Under the pieces are notes generated by a model, which did not search any database, was not told the origin of the DNA, and was given only the letters and a program-made list of their open reading frames with translations. 64,000 nt of DNA from Ornithodoros turicata (taxonomy: Eukaryota; Arthropoda; Arachnida; Ixodida; Argasidae), in contig NW_026999346.1 in NCBI RefSeq assembly GCF_037126465.1, positions 1,926,565 to 1,990,564 of the forward strand, written 5' to 3'. Positions 61,759 to 64,000 of this stretch are shown in pieces. Numbering within the stretch: position 1 is the first letter of the stretch; each line of letters opens with the position of its first letter. The position numbers and the translations under genes were made by a program.

Positions 61759-64000
61759 TGATGATGATAATTAGGGGTTTCATGGCGCAACGACAACGAG
61801 GATCATAATGCGCCAAGACTCTGTTGAAGTTTAAACGACACTTAACTTAAAATTAAACTGATTAGTTTAAAACAGGGTTAAAAAATTCAGAGGGTGTAAA
61901 ACACATAAAAGTGGGGAAATAAGACACTACAATTCGTTGATGATTCCTATATTTCTTAAAAACTGAACGATGTTATCAAAAGGAATGAGGGCCTCATCCC
62001 CAAGCAATAGGGCTGGGTGAAGAGGCAAAGTGTATTTATAAAACTCAGTGAAGTAATTTTGGCGATGTTGTTCGAGAGCTGGGCAGCTAATGAGTATATG
62101 TACAACTGTAAGGTTTCTTCCACAGTGTTCACACTGGGGTGCATCTTCTCCCCGTAGCAAATGTCCATGTGTCAGGTAAGTGTGTCCCAGCCTTAAGCGG
62201 CTTGATAATACTTCTTGTAGTCTGTTTTGAAACTGCAGTTCCACTCTACCTATGTGTGGCTTCACAGTGTGTAATTTGTTACTGCTTTGTTCTTTCCAAA
62301 CATCTTGCCATTTTACATTAATAATCTTTTTTAGTTCTCGCAACAAATCATCATACGGTGTGTCAAAGGGTGTGATGTCATTGCCGTGGGCGGCTGCCGC
62401 CTCGCGGTCGGCCCTCTCGTTGCCGCTTATACCGACGTGACTAGGAACCCAGCAAAGTGTCAAACTGTACCCTTTTTCTTGTATAACAGCTGCCAGGTAC
62501 CTAGCACGTCTCACTAATAGATTCTTGCACGGTTGTGGACTACATATGGCACGTACAGAGCTCAGGGAGTCTGTGTAGATGACTGATGATGATATACGTG
62601 TCTGTAAAATGTGATTAAGAGCGACAATAGCGTACATGTCTGCACTGAAAATCGACAATACATTGTTCAGGCGGTGTGATTTTGTGCATGTGCCACTTAT
62701 CATCGCGCATGTTACTCCCATGTTGGTCTTCGAAGCATCAGTGTATATTTCAACATGATCACCAAGGCTTTCTCTAAGATGCTCAAATTCATGCCGTATT
62801 TCTTCAACAGCATTTTCCCGTTTATTGAACTTACTTAGTGAAATATTGTATTGTGGTGCCGGCTGCCAAGGAGAAATCATCTTGCTAGACTCTAAGGAAG
62901 AATGGACGTAATGTGTAAAACCAAAGTATTCAATATCTCGTTCAAGCCGAATGCTAAAAGATGGTATAGCTTTGGGCTTGTTTATGAAAAACTGCTTGAA
63001 ACGAGTGCCCTTTACACACGGCAATGTAGGATGTTGAGGGTAACCTCTAATCCTTAAACCATACGATGTTCCAAGATAAGAACGCCGTCTTTGTAAAGAC
63101 CATTCATTCGATTCAACGTACAGGCTCTCTATCGGACTGGTCCTGAAGGCTCCAAGCACCAACCGTAATCCTAGGTGGTGTACAGAGTCTAATGCCTTCA
63201 AAACTGAAGGGCGTGCTGATCCGTAAACGAAACATGCATAGTCTAACTTCGCACGAACCGTGGAGGTGTATATACGATGGAGCGTGCGACGGTCTGCACC
63301 CCATGACTTATGTGATAAGATTTTAAGTATGTTGGAAGCTTGAAGACACTTAGCTTTTAGATTCTTTATGTGGGACAAGAAAGTGAGCTTTCTGTCAAAT
63401 ATGACACCGAGAAACCTGTGTTCCTTATTAACAGTCAGGCTGTGACCATTTATAGAAAGTGCAGGGTTTGGAAAAAGTCCTCTTCTCCTGGAAAATGGGA
63501 CACAGACTGTTTTTTCCGCGGAAAAATTAAATCCGTTCTGGTCAGCCCATTTAACGAGTTTGTTTATTGTGAGCTGCAGCTGCCTCTCACATGTGCTCAA
63601 GTTTGCTGATGAGTACGAAATCTGGACATCATCGACATACAAGCAGTACGATATAGATGGAGGGATAGCACTAGCAATAGAATTCATTTTCATTATAAAG
63701 AGAGTGACACTCAATATGGAGCCCTGGGGAACTCCATTCTCTTGAACAAATAATTGCGACAGAGTTGTTCCTAGTCGAACTCTGAAAGTTCTCCCTTTAA
63801 GAAAATCAATGACACACCGAAGGAGTCTCCCACGTATGCCAACACTGTGAAGATCTCGAACAATACCATACCGCCAGGCAGTATCGTATGCCTTTTCCAG
63901 ATCAAAGAACACTGAAATACAGTGATTTCCCCTGACAAAGGCTTCTCGAATTGTAGTTTCGAGGCGGATAAGGTGATCAGTTGTTGAGCATCCTGCACGG
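61759..64000 (-). mobile_element. L14: LINE continuing beyond the window
   Basis: Tail GATGATGATAATT, stem-loop TGGCGCA about 61793-61799 with TGCGCCA about 61809-61815 region, 3' UTR and ORF2 up to the window end. It interrupts L12. By eye closest to L3 in RNase H and thumb. Confidence 0.9.
61927..63999 (-). CDS. L14 ORF2 (partial): RT, RNase H, CCHC
   Basis: The frame is open to the window end. RT from CSTTDHLIRLETTIREAF through FFDLEKAYDTAW, NGVPQGSILS and YCLYVDDVQIS; thumb YGSARPSVLKALDSVHHLGL. RNase H: IYTDASKTNMGVTCA, FSADMYAIVALNHIL, IYTDSLSSVRAI, WVPSHVGISGNERADREAA. The second RNase H ligand is D instead of E, and one residue is missing after it (IVAL versus IIVAL or IILAL elsewhere). 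CCHC: CEHCGRNLTVVHILISC. It may be a coding-competent ORF2 with an altered RNase H. Confidence 0.88.
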   Translation of the reverse strand, partial: RAGCSTTDHLIRLETTIREAFVRGNHCISVFFDLEKAYDTAWRYGIVRDLHSVGIRGRLLRCVIDFLKGRTFRVRLGTTLSQLFVQENGVPQGSILSVTLFIMKMNSIASAIPPSISYCLYVDDVQISYSSANLSTCERQLQLTINKLVKWADQNGFNFSAEKTVCVPFSRRRGLFPNPALSINGHSLTVNKEHRFLGVIFDRKLTFLSHIKNLKAKCLQASNILKILSHKSWGADRRTLHRIYTSTVRAKLDYACFVYGSARPSVLKALDSVHHLGLRLVLGAFRTSPIESLYVESNEWSLQRRRSYLGTSYGLRIRGYPQHPTLPCVKGTRFKQFFINKPKAIPSFSIRLERDIEYFGFTHYVHSSLESSKMISPWQPAPQYNISLSKFNKRENAVEEIRHEFEHLRESLGDHVEIYTDASKTNMGVTCAMISGTCTKSHRLNNVLSIFSADMYAIVALNHILQTRISSSVIYTDSLSSVRAICSPQPCKNLLVRRARYLAAVIQEKGYSLTLCWVPSHVGISGNERADREAAAAHGNDITPFDTPYDDLLRELKKIINVKWQDVWKEQSSNKLHTVKPHIGRVELQFQNRLQEVLSSRLRLGHTYLTHGHLLRGEDAPQCEHCGRNLTVVHILISCPALEQHRQNYFTEFYKYTLPLHPALLLGDEALIPFDNIVQFLRNIGIINEL

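Overview
This is eukaryotic DNA and almost entirely mobile-element sequence. The main component is a set of RNase H-bearing non-LTR retrotransposons (I-group-like LINEs). These have a three-knuckle CCHC Gag-like ORF1 and an ORF2 with endonuclease, reverse transcriptase, RNase H and a C-terminal CCHC motif. Relatives are usually labelled 'tick transposon', and a Polinton/Maverick and R2-like elements are also present. I therefore infer an arthropod, most likely a tick or other chelicerate. No host gene can be recognised.

Layout. I number the LINE copies L1 to L14 from left to right; every one is on the minus strand. A remnant of another LINE C-terminus (about 245-400) precedes an R2-like element (RA, plus strand, about 405-1497 and 7207-7715). 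RA is split by full-length L1 (1498-7206, target-site duplication visible). A second R2-like N-terminal fragment (RB, 7716-8380) follows. L2 (8381-10041 plus 15861-19109) is split by full-length L3 (10042-15860). Then come L4 (19110-20053), L5 (20056-about 24830), L6 (about 24833-26020), L7 (26021-27334), L8 (27335-32850) and L9 (32851-about 33522). R2-like element RC (33765-35580) keeps its 5' end, where I can fold an HDV-like self-cleaving ribozyme. L10 (35581-35873 plus 41553-43130) is split by L11 (35874-41552).

From about 43310 to 53463 lies a decayed Polinton/Maverick. On the minus strand it has a protein-primed type B DNA polymerase, an acidic protein, a conserved Polinton protein, a DDE integrase and a virion-associated-like protein. 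On the plus strand are two genes that share one core-promoter layout. It carries a nested 882-bp Tigger/pogo-type DNA transposon, and a 171-bp foldback element sits at its left edge. L12 (53464-54768 plus 60486-61758) cuts its right end. L12 is itself split by L13 (54769-60485), which has both ORFs intact and a 12-bp target duplication. L14 (61759 to the window end) finishes the window.

How the parts relate. Each LINE ends 3' in (ATC)n, preceded by a conserved stem-loop (TGGCGCA/TGCGCCA). Seven insertions of only 43-88 bp carry this 3' end alone and are flanked by 11-14 bp target duplications. Five of the seven stop inside the loop of the stem-loop. This looks like abortive target-primed reverse transcription at a structured 3' end. 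It is the most unusual signal here, together with the R2-like ribozyme, the shared Polinton promoter layout, and one micro-insertion that adds exactly 23 codons to a Polinton gene.
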